Part shown: piece after piece, positions 9,201-18,200 of the stretch
Layout of the letters: each line of letters starts with the position of its first letter
Numbering within the stretch: position 1 is the stretch's first letter
IMG/VR virus record: IMGVR_UViG_3300024518_000814
Span: 1 to 43,874 of that record
DNA length: 43,874 bases
Origin: a virus
Direction: 5' to 3' (one strand)
Made by a program: the position numbers and the translations under genes
The notes under the pieces: model-generated
Told to the model about the DNA's origin: nothing
What the model saw: the letters and a program-made list of their open reading frames with translations, nothing else
The model's database searches: none

Positions 9201-10500
9201 CTTCCTGTGTTGAAAGCCTCATGCCTTGCAACTCAAGAACTTCATGCAATCCACCACCAGTTAAAAACGCATCAGTCTCTTCAGTGGTAAGCCCGTAAAT
9301 CGCACCAAGAATCGGAGACAAGTTGTTCAGGTAACTGTCAGCATCCCCACCCGCCATCCAATTCTTGAATCTAGGATCCTCTATGAACACTTGAATTGCA
9401 GATTGCTTCGCAGTCAGATAGGGAGTAGAAAACTCTTCCCAAATCTTTCCGTAATAGTTGTACCTATCCCTATCCTCCTGGGTTGCTTGCGAGCTATTAA
9501 GGAAAGAAGACACATCTGAGAACCCAGAAGCCTCTGCGCGAGACTGTAAATCAGAAAGATATGCATCAGCAGTTTCCACAGAAGCAACCTGCTCGTCTGT
9601 AAGTTCAGGAACTTCGAAATCGGAGAACGGATTAGGCAACGTATCCCATGAAGTCCTCCATGGATCAAGACCTGCGATCCCAGCAAAACGCTCACCGACC
9701 CAACCTTCTGGGATTAATGGACCCGCACCACCCCAATCACCTGTAGTGATCAGACCCGCATTGCTTAAATCGAAATCTTCACCCGGAACCCACTCCGGAG
9801 ATCCACCGACAGAATCCCAATCAACCGCAAAAGGATCTCCGGTACCACCAGTATCATCGACCACAACATCAGTACCACCAGTATCATCGCCTACAAGGGG
9901 CGGTGCAGAACGAGGGTCTGGAACCTGTGGTCCTATGTTTTCAAAACCACCTATGTTGTCTATAGAAGGTATGTTCAATCCAGGCTCAACCATGGATCCA
10001 GGAGTGGGCGTCAAATCTCCAAGCCCACCAGAAAGGTTGCCCCAACCCGATAGATCTATGCCAGGAGTTCCTGCTACTGGCCCAGTATAAGCATCTCCTG
10101 CAACATCTACCTCATCGTACACGGGGAAGGGGTCGAGTTCATATATATCAGGATCACCCGGGTAATCATCTACGGCAGGAGGTATGTTAAATCCAGGCTC
10201 AACCATGGATCCAGGGATAGGCGTCAAAGCTCCAAGCCCACCGGAAAGGTTGCCCCAACCCGATAGGTCTAGACCAGGAGTTCCTGCTACTGGGCCAGTG
10301 GGGAAGGGGTCGAGTTCATATATACCACTAGTGTCATCGACTACAGCAGGAGGTATAACAAAAGTAGGTTCCGCAAGACCAGACTCATAATCGATTGCTA
10401 CACCATTATCGGTATACCACACATCATCATTCTGAAGATTATCCTCATACGTTGAATCATCTTCAATCCAGCCTTGATTTGATTGATAACCATTTGCCAT
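6289..10500 (-). CDS. Giant modular virion protein with dockerin-like Ca-binding loop (1403 aa)
   Basis: This is a very acidic, Asp/Gly/Ser-rich protein. The first 200 residues hold two near-identical copies of a GPVAGTPG...LSGWGNLSGG...EPG unit. A canonical EF-hand/dockerin type loop starts at Asp559 (DVNKDGVFGADD, ligands D559, N561, D563, D570) and is followed by ...IMGDWG, as in dockerin repeats. A Gly-Pro run (eight GP pairs) follows as a linker. Near the C-terminus is a DGGLVGNN...DGGEV segment and then a tail with SSGEFVIPADAVAHLGDGN, a motif I know from virion proteins of many environmental phages. The start is an ATG after AGGGG, two bases past the preceding gene. A structural or ejected virion role is inferred; Ca binding is a family-based expectation. 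Confidence 0.8.
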   Translation of the reverse strand: MANGYQSNQGWIEDDSTYEDNLQNDDVWYTDNGVAIDYESGLAEPTFVIPPAVVDDTSGIYELDPFPTGPVAGTPGLDLSGWGNLSGGLGALTPIPGSMVEPGFNIPPAVDDYPGDPDIYELDPFPVYDEVDVAGDAYTGPVAGTPGIDLSGWGNLSGGLGDLTPTPGSMVEPGLNIPSIDNIGGFENIGPQVPDPRSAPPLVGDDTGGTDVVVDDTGGTGDPFAVDWDSVGGSPEWVPGEDFDLSNAGLITTGDWGGAGPLIPEGWVGERFAGIAGLDPWRTSWDTLPNPFSDFEVPELTDEQVASVETADAYLSDLQSRAEASGFSDVSSFLNSSQATQEDRDRYNYYGKIWEEFSTPYLTAKQSAIQVFIEDPRFKNWMAGGDADSYLNNLSPILGAIYGLTTEETDAFLTGGGLHEVLELQGMRLSTQEDVDNGLADSEGRIIEIPPDEGDGDGVGDDDFDAAALDKAERDHYFDIIAAEFANNRLDEGLWFQAKGQAGSDAEARNIYSSWRMEELAGSSELSDWLSFNRDLLGESLVGKFGPIGAGSGLSEKFDVNKDGVFGADDLNAIMGDWGVDEISGGLRSLGVSPGSFSGEITTGPGPGPGPGPGPGPGDPYADPSDPYADLAKTDTSGTGDVLLSEGVTFDDDGKSLQDFTESIFFPERNIREIPDWSDLGTSVSDVLKSDSDYILNNSGFSDSQIASQEGSKAMYPGFIVEAMESGRAGDDLYGWWDSLSDVEKNQVSDGIEYSQEYDSDTMSGMLDLVEMSNSSADVIVGNDDAVSYYVPQWWINKQVGNGVSPDYSDWLTLGSKERQRLQQQAMAGSDAFDLVEIQRQTKDGDDLTILVPTGEFLKDITGGGNGRYVPQDGWVEGDDIDWQPNLGDARSFSGQDDVTLSSVEPLTFGEYIQVQQSESSGYYGPDRFMSDDGKNFWLRGGLSSLGAVFQNSPSGSLYPTEYFYGNQERWSPTHRNYLRAVRELPSSGVWSSVVNELGNYLDHIGMSDIPIPSTTVDGEDIDIGTITFGGQQTQGVSSESTREGNDDWYDGPLTGYNKPGESIALGSFGQLNTNSGVARGSGNFSYFSQNEDFVLDEFLYGEEGSEDDEELWQGVLDRDSEDQYMHPTIFWSLLGDMVAPYNAYRENHDKEFTGTTPVDNFNEWMDSGSSGVVSRPVFGVDLSAGDHVGNAEVMSQWYADNRDGYSTYLLASEGGAGQDIIAKLYNRLGYPDGGHSDGGLVGNNYQDGGEVMAEFSEPAEGPEQDFVLQLAMALMGNHPNAESIIQQALQMYGPDFVNQIARMVGAAGAGAGAGAAGGGGGMVNGGGGGMADSVPALTDGTSPAALSSGEFVIPADAVAHLGDGNTENGSGKLNDMVSRIRSFKTGQLEQPPIIPDEQVMPV
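9968..10300 (-). repeat. Direct repeat of about 120 bp (9968-10087 and 10181-10300)
   Basis: Two copies offset by 213 bp are nearly identical. Both contain caggctcaaccatggatcc and gttgccccaacccgat. They encode the duplicated GPVAGTPG...SGWGNLSGG unit at the N-terminus of the 1403-residue protein. A shorter segment, ggggaaggggtcgagttcat, is also repeated next to each copy. The few differences indicate a fairly recent in-frame duplication. Confidence 0.9.
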
Positions 10501-10502
10501 TA

Positions 10503-11984
10503 TTAACCCCTACCCATCCTGCGACGATCATCTCTTAAAGATGCCAAACCACTAGACGGAAGCTCTGGCCTGGGAGAACCCTTCGGAGGCGGGAGGACCG
10601 ACTTTCGATTACTGCCCCTCTGTGGCTGTGCCATACTCATCTGCGGGGGTCTTTTCTGAGGCTGTCCCTTGAAAAGCTTCTCTGCGATCTTAGGCATATT
10701 CTTGGACAACTTCCCGAATCCGCCAGCAGGCTTACTCAAGCCAGAAGCAGCCGTCTTAGCAGCCGCCAGTTGAGATGCCGTTACTGCTCCAGGAGCCGCA
10801 GTTCCAGCACCACCCACAGCCACATTGGCTAACCCGGAACTAGCCGGTCCCCAAGCAATGCCAGGAACTCCAGCAAGTCCAGCACCAGTTGGAATGGCAG
10901 TAGTCGAAGCAAGTGATGTACCAGCCCCGGCTATAGCAGGACCGCTTGCTGCGGCAGCACCACCACCCAAAAGGCCACCTAAACCAAAGCCACCACCCAA
11001 ACCTCCAAGAGCCATTGCCTTCGGATCCCAGTCAGACATTGCACCACCCGCAGTCGCACCCAAGGCAGCACCGATCAGAAATGGCATGAACGCAAAGGCT
11101 TCAGGAAAGCCAGTATCTGGATTCCTAGTCAGCGGCATGATCGACTCAAGCCCCGCGACCTCTGCTGGGTTTACATGCATAAGCATCGAATCCCCATTCC
11201 TTCCATAACTGGCTAGATCTTCTGGAGTTCCAGAAACCGCACCACCATGGGCATAGAATTGAGACTGATTATCTGGACCTATCTGGGGAACAGGCTTTTC
11301 CCACGTGCTTTGAGGGGCTGAAGAAACCATATTCCCCTGTCCAGATCCGATTTGATTATTGTAGTTAGCCTGCTGTACTCCCTGAGTCTCCGGAACCGGA
11401 CTGGCATTCTGTCCGATGAGACCTCCTCTGGCATATCCAATTCCACCACTCTCAAGATCTGCCATGGTCTGGTTATACAGATTCATAGCAGTCGCACCCA
11501 AACCAGTAACCGCACCCCCTGATTGATATCCTGGAGCATTCGGTTGGGGAGGACCGGATCCAAGGCTATTCCAAATCTGACCCAACCACTGCTCCCCGGA
11601 ACCCTCTTGTGACCCTTGAGGCTGACCCTGGGGAGGCCCAGCCATCTGTCCAGGCCCTTTCCCGCCACCCCGACCGAACAGGCTTCCTAGACCGCCCTGA
11701 CCACTACCCATCTTCTTCATTCGCTTCCGAGAAGCCATCTCATTCGCATATCCCTGGGGAGACAGCTTCTCACGCGGAGGGGAAATCTGACCAAGAGTGC
11801 CCTGCTTCATCCTGGGATTAGGAAGAGGTCTCCCCATAATGGCAGGCATTTTGTTCTGCGGAGCCGGAGTCCGGGCCGGACTACTCGGCGGCATTGGGAC
11901 AGGTTGCCTCAATTCGGGCTGAACCTCTCGACCTTGAGGCTGAACCGGACCACCCATCTGATAATTACCGAATCGCTTTCTCAT
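10503..11984 (-). CDS. Gly/Pro-rich virion protein with apolar segments (493 aa)
   Basis: The N-terminal 150 residues are Gly/Pro/Gln/Arg-rich and probably disordered. They open with YQMGGPVQPQGREVQ, which resembles the YKHGGPVQPSG segment of the small protein at 22759-22974. A YARGGLIGQN motif appears near residue 185. The segment SYGRNGDSMLMHVNPAEV and the following NPDTGFPEAF are, as I recall, conserved in virion proteins of marine phages. After that come two long Gly/Ala apolar stretches (about residues 300-360) able to insert in a membrane, then a Pro/Arg-rich basic tail. Together this suggests an internal or ejected protein that contacts the cell membrane. That role is inferred. It is part of the late operon, with a two-base gap to the next gene. 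Confidence 0.75.
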   Translation of the reverse strand: MRKRFGNYQMGGPVQPQGREVQPELRQPVPMPPSSPARTPAPQNKMPAIMGRPLPNPRMKQGTLGQISPPREKLSPQGYANEMASRKRMKKMGSGQGGLGSLFGRGGGKGPGQMAGPPQGQPQGSQEGSGEQWLGQIWNSLGSGPPQPNAPGYQSGGAVTGLGATAMNLYNQTMADLESGGIGYARGGLIGQNASPVPETQGVQQANYNNQIGSGQGNMVSSAPQSTWEKPVPQIGPDNQSQFYAHGGAVSGTPEDLASYGRNGDSMLMHVNPAEVAGLESIMPLTRNPDTGFPEAFAFMPFLIGAALGATAGGAMSDWDPKAMALGGLGGGFGLGGLLGGGAAAASGPAIAGAGTSLASTTAIPTGAGLAGVPGIAWGPASSGLANVAVGGAGTAAPGAVTASQLAAAKTAASGLSKPAGGFGKLSKNMPKIAEKLFKGQPQKRPPQMSMAQPQRGSNRKSVLPPPKGSPRPELPSSGLASLRDDRRRMGRG

Positions 11985-11993
11985 AATATTTTC

Positions 11994-12356
11994 CTAGAAC
12001 GTCTCAACGCCAAAAACAGAAACAGACATTACAGTCCCACTTGCATATCCCTCTAAAACATCCCCAGTTTCCATAGTTAAACCCAAGGAAATAACCGAAG
12101 TACCATTAGAATCAAGAGATACAGAGTTAAAAATCACATGCTCCACACCAGCCGTTTCCCCATCAGGAACAACCCTTAGATAATAAGACAAAGCCCCACC
12201 GCTCTGATTGCATATAACAATCGAACCTATAACCGATTGGAATCCAGGAGAAGCACCAAGACCAAGATCAGGAATTGAGGGAACTGTATAAAGAAGAGTC
12301 CCATAAGCAGAAGTGGAAAGCTGGCTCTGACCTAGAACCTTAAACGAAGAAGGCAT
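11994..12356 (-). CDS. Small beta-rich virion protein (120 aa)
   Basis: This short protein is dominated by alternating Ser, Val, Ile and Gly, consistent with an all-beta fold. Residues 35-60 contain GFQSVIGSIVICNQSGG, and the C-terminal half follows a strand pattern ending SVSVFGVETF. Proteins of this size and pattern, often annotated as minor structural or neck-associated, occur next to tail genes in many phages. It directly follows the 65-residue gene, whose stop is adjacent. It has some general resemblance to the five paralogs at 25857-27651, but the key GG-I-F signature of that array is missing, so I do not group them. Function is inferred from context only. Confidence 0.7.
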   Translation of the reverse strand: MPSSFKVLGQSQLSTSAYGTLLYTVPSIPDLGLGASPGFQSVIGSIVICNQSGGALSYYLRVVPDGETAGVEHVIFNSVSLDSNGTSVISLGLTMETGDVLEGYASGTVMSVSVFGVETF

Positions 12357-12554
12357 CTAATATGTGGTTACCCCAATCGATGGAATGGAAAGAATTATTC
12401 TAGAAACACCAGAAACCATACTCATGGAATTAACATTCTGAACAGAAGCAATCCTGCTTTCGATTGTCTGCACTGAATCATCAAATTCGGAAAATGAAAC
12501 CTTTGAAACCCCAGGCTCAAATTGACTACCTGAATATCCAGAATCCTCAGACAT
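12357..12554 (-). CDS. Small hypothetical protein (65 aa)
   Basis: This is a 65-residue frame squeezed without gaps between the 903-residue tail protein (stop at 12557) and the 120-residue gene (start at 12356). The N-terminus is acidic (MSEDSGYSGSQFEPG). The middle looks like a short amphipathic helix (DDSVQTIESRIASVQNVN), and the end is Ile/Val/Ser-rich. No family is recognised. Tight packing and consistent codon use support a real gene. Confidence 0.6.
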   Translation of the reverse strand: MSEDSGYSGSQFEPGVSKVSFSEFDDSVQTIESRIASVQNVNSMSMVSGVSRIILSIPSIGVTTY

Positions 12555-12556
12555 AC

Positions 12557-15268
12557 TTATCTCCTACCATCTGGCCTGATATCCATAGACACATCTCCTA
12601 AACGCCAAAACGCATCATTCGTATTAGTCTCGAATCTCAGTGTCAACTGCCTGCCCCTAACGCGCACAGAAGCATAGTCATCTACACCGGTCACACTCAC
12701 TGATTGTGCTGGATCCTCTTTTGCACCTTGTGGGTATGGTTGAGAAAATATGCTGATATTCATAGGCGACGTAGTACTTCCTCCTGTTACCCAATGAACA
12801 TCTGGAATGATCCTGGAAACATAAGAAATATTGTTTCCATCATCTATATCGAACATGGCAGTTTCTATGTAAGCATTGACTGCTTCTCCATCACCAGTAG
12901 AACCAAACTCTTGAATATAATTCTTTGACACCTTTCCATCGGTATCAGGAATAATATATGAAGCAATCGGCTGCTGTCTTATCCCGGAATCACTCCAAGC
13001 TGTTCTTGGTAATGTTCCAATCGACCAGTTGTCATCCTCATAGTTATAAGCAACGTAACGATTGTTATCCGTATCACTATCTGAAGGATAAAACCAGATC
13101 ACCTCGCTGAACTCTGAATTCCTCGCACAGAAAACCTTCTGTCTCTGAAGGAATGAAATATTCGTATAGACAAAATCAGCCACAGTAGATCTTAAAACTT
13201 TTACCGAACCATCGTAAACGAAGAAATTCCTATCACCCATCCAAAAGATTCTATCGCCGATAACTCCATAAGCATTCGGACCTACGATAGACACTCCAGT
13301 AGCAATTTCTGTAAACGTAAAAAATCCACTGCTCTCAGTCGCAACCCACTTCATCAAGTACGTTGCCTCGTCTGTCCAAACCATTACCTCTCTTTTAGAT
13401 CTAGCCGCACCAATAATATAAGAACCCGTATTAAGTATTGCACCACCCGCTGTATTACTCAGTTGCGGGAACCAAGATCCTGGTCTGGATTTATTAGACC
13501 ATCGGACAAGCATGGGATTGAAGGATCCGCCAATCGTATCCGTTGGATTATCGAAACTGTCCCTTTCGAAAAGCTCCGAACAACCAAACGCAACAACGGT
13601 CTCAACATACGGATAGATCATAAGCTGCCTGACCTGAGTAGGAACAGCACCATGACCTATATCCGAAGGCGTACCGAGTGAAGACAATGGAACTGCCTGA
13701 CCATTCATAGCCCCACTATTTACAGTATTTCCACCTTCTCCAATTGAGTTTGGAACAGATCCACTTGTCCTGAATGTCTTGTCCCAGAAATACGGAGTTC
13801 CATCTCTCGGGGCCATAACTAGATCTTCTCTAAAATTATCCAAAGACCATATTCGTATGGCCATCGTATCTTCAGTCTGTGCAGCCTCTCCCCAAGCAGT
13901 CCAAAGACTATTAATGTTATAGACAGTTGCAGCCTCACTATGAGCAACAGCATTGGTACTCTGAACTCCACGGACAATCGTACTTAACTTATCCGTCCCA
14001 GTATTATTAGCCGCATAGGTCATCAACTCACCTTCTACCATTGCAGTTCCAGTAGATCCAAATAGATCGGAACTGCTCAACTCCATAATAGTTGCAGAAT
14101 CGGTCATATCCGCCGAAAGAAGACTGGAAATAAACTCATTCCCGGGAGTCCATCCCGCTGCCACGGGTCTACCATTCCAAGTACCAGACCCAAACCCAGA
14201 ACCAGACGCAGCACTGCCAATCTCAGATGTCACATCATATTGAATGTAAACATCTCCTCCATATAAAAGAAGCTTCCTGGTTAAGACTCCTGCCGAGTGG
14301 TTACTATGATCCGAACCAAGTTGCCCTCGACTACACGTTGCAAATGTAGAACCAGACAACCCATCAACCTTGATATATTCATTATCTATCTTTATATAAT
14401 TACCATTGGATATGCCAGTTACACTCGCAAGGGTAATAGAAACTGCTTCACTATCTATCTCGGAAGACAACGTGGTAGCTGTTGATATACCAACAGACCC
14501 AGTCACCGTTATCTCGAAAGTGTCTTTATTCAATACCCTCTCAACCTCAAACCCTTGAGTAGACACATCAGTATCATAACCACTCAGAAGAGTGGTTCTG
14601 GTAATTCCAGCCCCGGCAGAATCTTCCTGTATCGTCAAGAACGTCATGTAGTCGCCAACTGTGGCACCGTGATCGGTCTGCCTAATAACAACACATGAAG
14701 AACCGTTCAATACTCCAATCGGATCATCTATAGCCTTATCAATTTCAAATGCTGGTATGTATTTGTCATATACATTCGGGCTTACACCCGCACCTATCAC
14801 ATCTCTAGAAATCGTCAATGTATCATCTGGAGTACCAGATACTATGCCAGTAACCTTGACGTACTCATTAATGAGCTTGAGATAGCTTCCATTTGTAATG
14901 GTCCCAGTCGGAACATTGACGGCAGTTGAAGAGCCAGTATTGATATCAGACTGTATGCGGACCTCGGCACTATACCTCTGAGGAGTAATGTCATAATAGG
15001 TTCCACCAAGCTCTACATACATCTTCAAGCTTGTGCCCATACCCATATAATCATCAATATTGAACGATGACCAATTGAGCATATTCCGGCATACACCCAA
15101 ATAGGTTACAGCGGACCCGCCACTGGTCGAAAGGTTCTTCCATCCCCCGATTCTTTCCGGCCTGCCCTTTCTAAAGCGAACCTTATTTCCATCATACCAC
15201 CCACCTTCAGCCGAATAGCTTGTCCCCTCTCTATTGATTCCTGGCTTGAAGACGTACTTCTTAATCAT
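12557..15268 (-). CDS. Tail nozzle / stabilisation-type protein (903 aa)
   Basis: The N-terminus (KKYVFKPGINREGTSYSAEGGW...) and the following KVRFRKGRPERIGGW match the opening of a family annotated as phage stabilisation or tail tubular protein B-like, which forms the distal nozzle of short tails. The core beta-propeller-like part (about 460-903) contains repeated W/F-G and VxW motifs. Between residues about 104 and 452 there are three inserted copies of a beta module with an EYIKV...SRG...H..G pattern (about 104-162, 262-330 and 381-452) and one H-G-A-x-x-G-D module at about 190-260. The shared one-base junction with the fibre gene suggests coupled expression. Nozzle assignment is by family resemblance; the modules are seen directly. 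Confidence 0.8.
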   Translation of the reverse strand: MIKKYVFKPGINREGTSYSAEGGWYDGNKVRFRKGRPERIGGWKNLSTSGGSAVTYLGVCRNMLNWSSFNIDDYMGMGTSLKMYVELGGTYYDITPQRYSAEVRIQSDINTGSSTAVNVPTGTITNGSYLKLINEYVKVTGIVSGTPDDTLTISRDVIGAGVSPNVYDKYIPAFEIDKAIDDPIGVLNGSSCVVIRQTDHGATVGDYMTFLTIQEDSAGAGITRTTLLSGYDTDVSTQGFEVERVLNKDTFEITVTGSVGISTATTLSSEIDSEAVSITLASVTGISNGNYIKIDNEYIKVDGLSGSTFATCSRGQLGSDHSNHSAGVLTRKLLLYGGDVYIQYDVTSEIGSAASGSGFGSGTWNGRPVAAGWTPGNEFISSLLSADMTDSATIMELSSSDLFGSTGTAMVEGELMTYAANNTGTDKLSTIVRGVQSTNAVAHSEAATVYNINSLWTAWGEAAQTEDTMAIRIWSLDNFREDLVMAPRDGTPYFWDKTFRTSGSVPNSIGEGGNTVNSGAMNGQAVPLSSLGTPSDIGHGAVPTQVRQLMIYPYVETVVAFGCSELFERDSFDNPTDTIGGSFNPMLVRWSNKSRPGSWFPQLSNTAGGAILNTGSYIIGAARSKREVMVWTDEATYLMKWVATESSGFFTFTEIATGVSIVGPNAYGVIGDRIFWMGDRNFFVYDGSVKVLRSTVADFVYTNISFLQRQKVFCARNSEFSEVIWFYPSDSDTDNNRYVAYNYEDDNWSIGTLPRTAWSDSGIRQQPIASYIIPDTDGKVSKNYIQEFGSTGDGEAVNAYIETAMFDIDDGNNISYVSRIIPDVHWVTGGSTTSPMNISIFSQPYPQGAKEDPAQSVSVTGVDDYASVRVRGRQLTLRFETNTNDAFWRLGDVSMDIRPDGRR

Positions 15269-18200
15269 TAAGACTCCAGAGCAGCCAGTCTGGCCTCAAG
15301 CGCAGTGACCTGGGAAGACAACTCCTGAACTGCCTTGACCAATGGTGGAATGAACCTTGCAGAAGTTATGGATAAAAAATCTCCATTTCCACGATGCGCT
15401 ATATTCAACCATTCGCCACCAATAGAATCTTCAAGACTAGCTACCTCTTGGGCAATAAACCCTGCTGTATAATCAGCATCCTTCAGACTACCATCTTGGG
15501 GAAGAACAGGAATCTCACCTTCTATTATCCCGTTTTCATCTAATGGAGCATACCTGGATCGTTGATCATACTTGAATTTCACTGGATTCAACGAATTTAC
15601 AAAATCCAGCCCAACATCAAGAGAGCTAATATCCTTCTTGTCTCGCTCATCCGATGTGAACGTAGTCAGTTCAACCTCACATCTTAAAGTAGTAATACTG
15701 CTATTGCCTAGGGTAATTTCGTTTGAAACATCAGTAGCACTCGACTGAGCCGCATATCCCAGGCAAACAACATTCGAATTGTCTAGTCCGAGAGACCCTG
15801 CTTGGGCTCCAATAAAAGTAGACTCTTTACCGACTTGCGAACTACTTCCCCCAGAGGCATAGATTCCGACAGCCGTGTTATAGGAGTTGAGTGTATTCGG
15901 AACAAAAGCCTTACCAGCCCACGCACCAATGCAAGTGTTACCATTGTGAGTGACCAACCCAATACCAGAACTGTGACCAACACATACGTTGTAACTGCCT
16001 AAAAATATACCTTGACCCGCCGACGAACCCATGCATAAATTATAAGAACCGCCCGTCATATCCATACCAGCATAGGTTCCGAAAGCTGTATTATTATCAC
16101 CAGCAGCCAGACTATTTAATGCGTCAACCCCCACTGCCGTATTATTGACTCCAGTAGGAGTACCATCAGAACCTGGGAAAAACACACTAGTAGACACAGG
16201 CTTCGCATTGTCTAGCAGGTTCAATTCCGTCGTAGTAGCGGTAACACCAGTTAGAATATTCAGTTCTGCTGTACTGGAAGTAATTCCATTCAGAACATTC
16301 AAATCAGAAGCTGTGGCAGTAAGACCAACAATTCCCACCGAAAGGCCATCTGATCTGCCAGTCCCTCCATAGGTAGTTCCGATAACAACACCTTGCCATG
16401 TCCTGCTTCCCGTTACATTCCCTGTTCCTAATATGTCACCATCTACCTGTAGAGAGGTTTCTGCGAGCAGTGACGTAAAAACTCCAGGTGAAGGAGTGAC
16501 CAGTCCAATAGAACTAGAATTAATAGTCCCACCAGTTATAGTCGCAGAGGTGGAAATAACTCGACCTGTAAATGAATAGGCAGTAAGAGCCCCCGTATTA
16601 GTATTCACCTTTACATCTGTCGAATCACCTGGATTATTTACATACAGAGACTTCCCGCTACCGTTCCCATCTGCAATAACCAAATACGCAGACGTATCGA
16701 TTAAACCATTAGCAACAGTGATACCTGCGACAGTCGTTGCGGTGGTCGCAGTATCGGCATTGCCTGTCAAATCTCCTATAAAAGAACCACCTGATCCAAT
16801 TTTAAGAGAATTTGTACTTTGGTTGTAGAAGAAGCCACCATCTGTCTTAGCGCCCTGATCTCCTGTAGTATTTGTCCACAATCCAATATACGCATTTGAG
16901 TCACCACTACTTAAGGTTACAGTACTTTGGGTTGCTACTGAGGCGGTAGTTGCATTAGTGGCAATAGATGCGGTGCCCGTAAGAGCCCCTATAAATGTTG
17001 TAGCGGTCAAAGCGTTCGTGCTTGTGTTGTATACAATTCCAGTATCTGTTTTCGGCTGTTGATCACCCGTAGCACTATTGAACATGGCAATACTTGCAAC
17101 GGTATCCACACCACTCGCTGCTACTGTAATCGTATCCGGAACAATGTTTGATGTGCCATCAAACGACACACCACCAATCGTTCTAGAAGTTTCCAACTCG
17201 GTCGCAGTGGAGGCGTTACCAGTCACTTCCCCGGTTAGATTGCCAGTGATCTGGCCACCAGCATTGATCGTACTGCCGGTTACAAGTTTACCGTATACAG
17301 TAACCGTGGAATCTATCGTTGCAGTAGCCGGTATAATATCGAAATACTTCAGTTGTCCTTCTTCCGGATCACTCGTATCAGTGCTTGAGATATTGTTATA
17401 TATCTGGAACCCCGCTGAACCACCTCCCGTATTTAAGAACTTAAACAGCCAAGTATCACCGTTCTCGGGGGCAGTGCTGTCAACACCAAAGAATATATCC
17501 ATATTGACACCGGGAGACAGTGTGTCTCTGTATATGTGCAGCGCATCACCCTGACCCGTATTATGCCCGATAGTGAAATCGTGATCGTTTCCAAATATGA
17601 TTTCTTTGTTATCCGCTATATAGATATCACCCCACTCAGCAGTTGTACTCCCTAGATCTGAAGCACCGGCTGATGTTGAGAGGATATCCCCAGAGACAGT
17701 TACGTTTGTAAATGCACCTGTAGAGGTGGAGCTTGATCCGATAGCTGTACCATCTATTACCCCGGAATTTATATCGACATCCTCGATCACTATCTTCCCG
17801 GTGCTATCCATCCAAAGCTTGGTCTGAGTACCACCTGCTGTAGTATCTATTTTCCACTGGACAACATCTTCAGTCTGGTCAAGGAATCCCTTTACATAAG
17901 AAGTAACACTATCGGTCGTACCCTGTACTACCAATCTCCTGCTTTGGGCGGTTCCATCCGACTCCACCTCAAAGAACGGATCCCCAGCAGAATTTACAAC
18001 ATGGACGATATTTGCACTCTGCCCAGAAGCACCTCTCACGTAAAGAGTTACCTCCGAAGCGGTATCACCGTACATCTGCATTCCTGCGTTAACGATGAGA
18101 TTGTCACCAACAACCAAAGAGCCAGTAGTAAGGGTGTCTGTGGAAGGAACATACGTTAGCCCAGTGTCACCTATGATAGAATCTGTACCTTCGAAATAAC

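Noticed and set aside
9458-10090. Plus-strand ORF of 210 codons
   Set aside because: It is antisense to the 1403-residue virion gene, Pro/Ser-rich as expected for the complement of that sequence, has no ribosome site and no family pattern.
17078-17554. Plus-strand ORF of 158 codons, and similar ones at 18209-18622 and 20678-21109
   Set aside because: All are complements of the Thr/Ser/Gly-rich fibre; the Val/Pro/Thr composition is a by-product of that bias.
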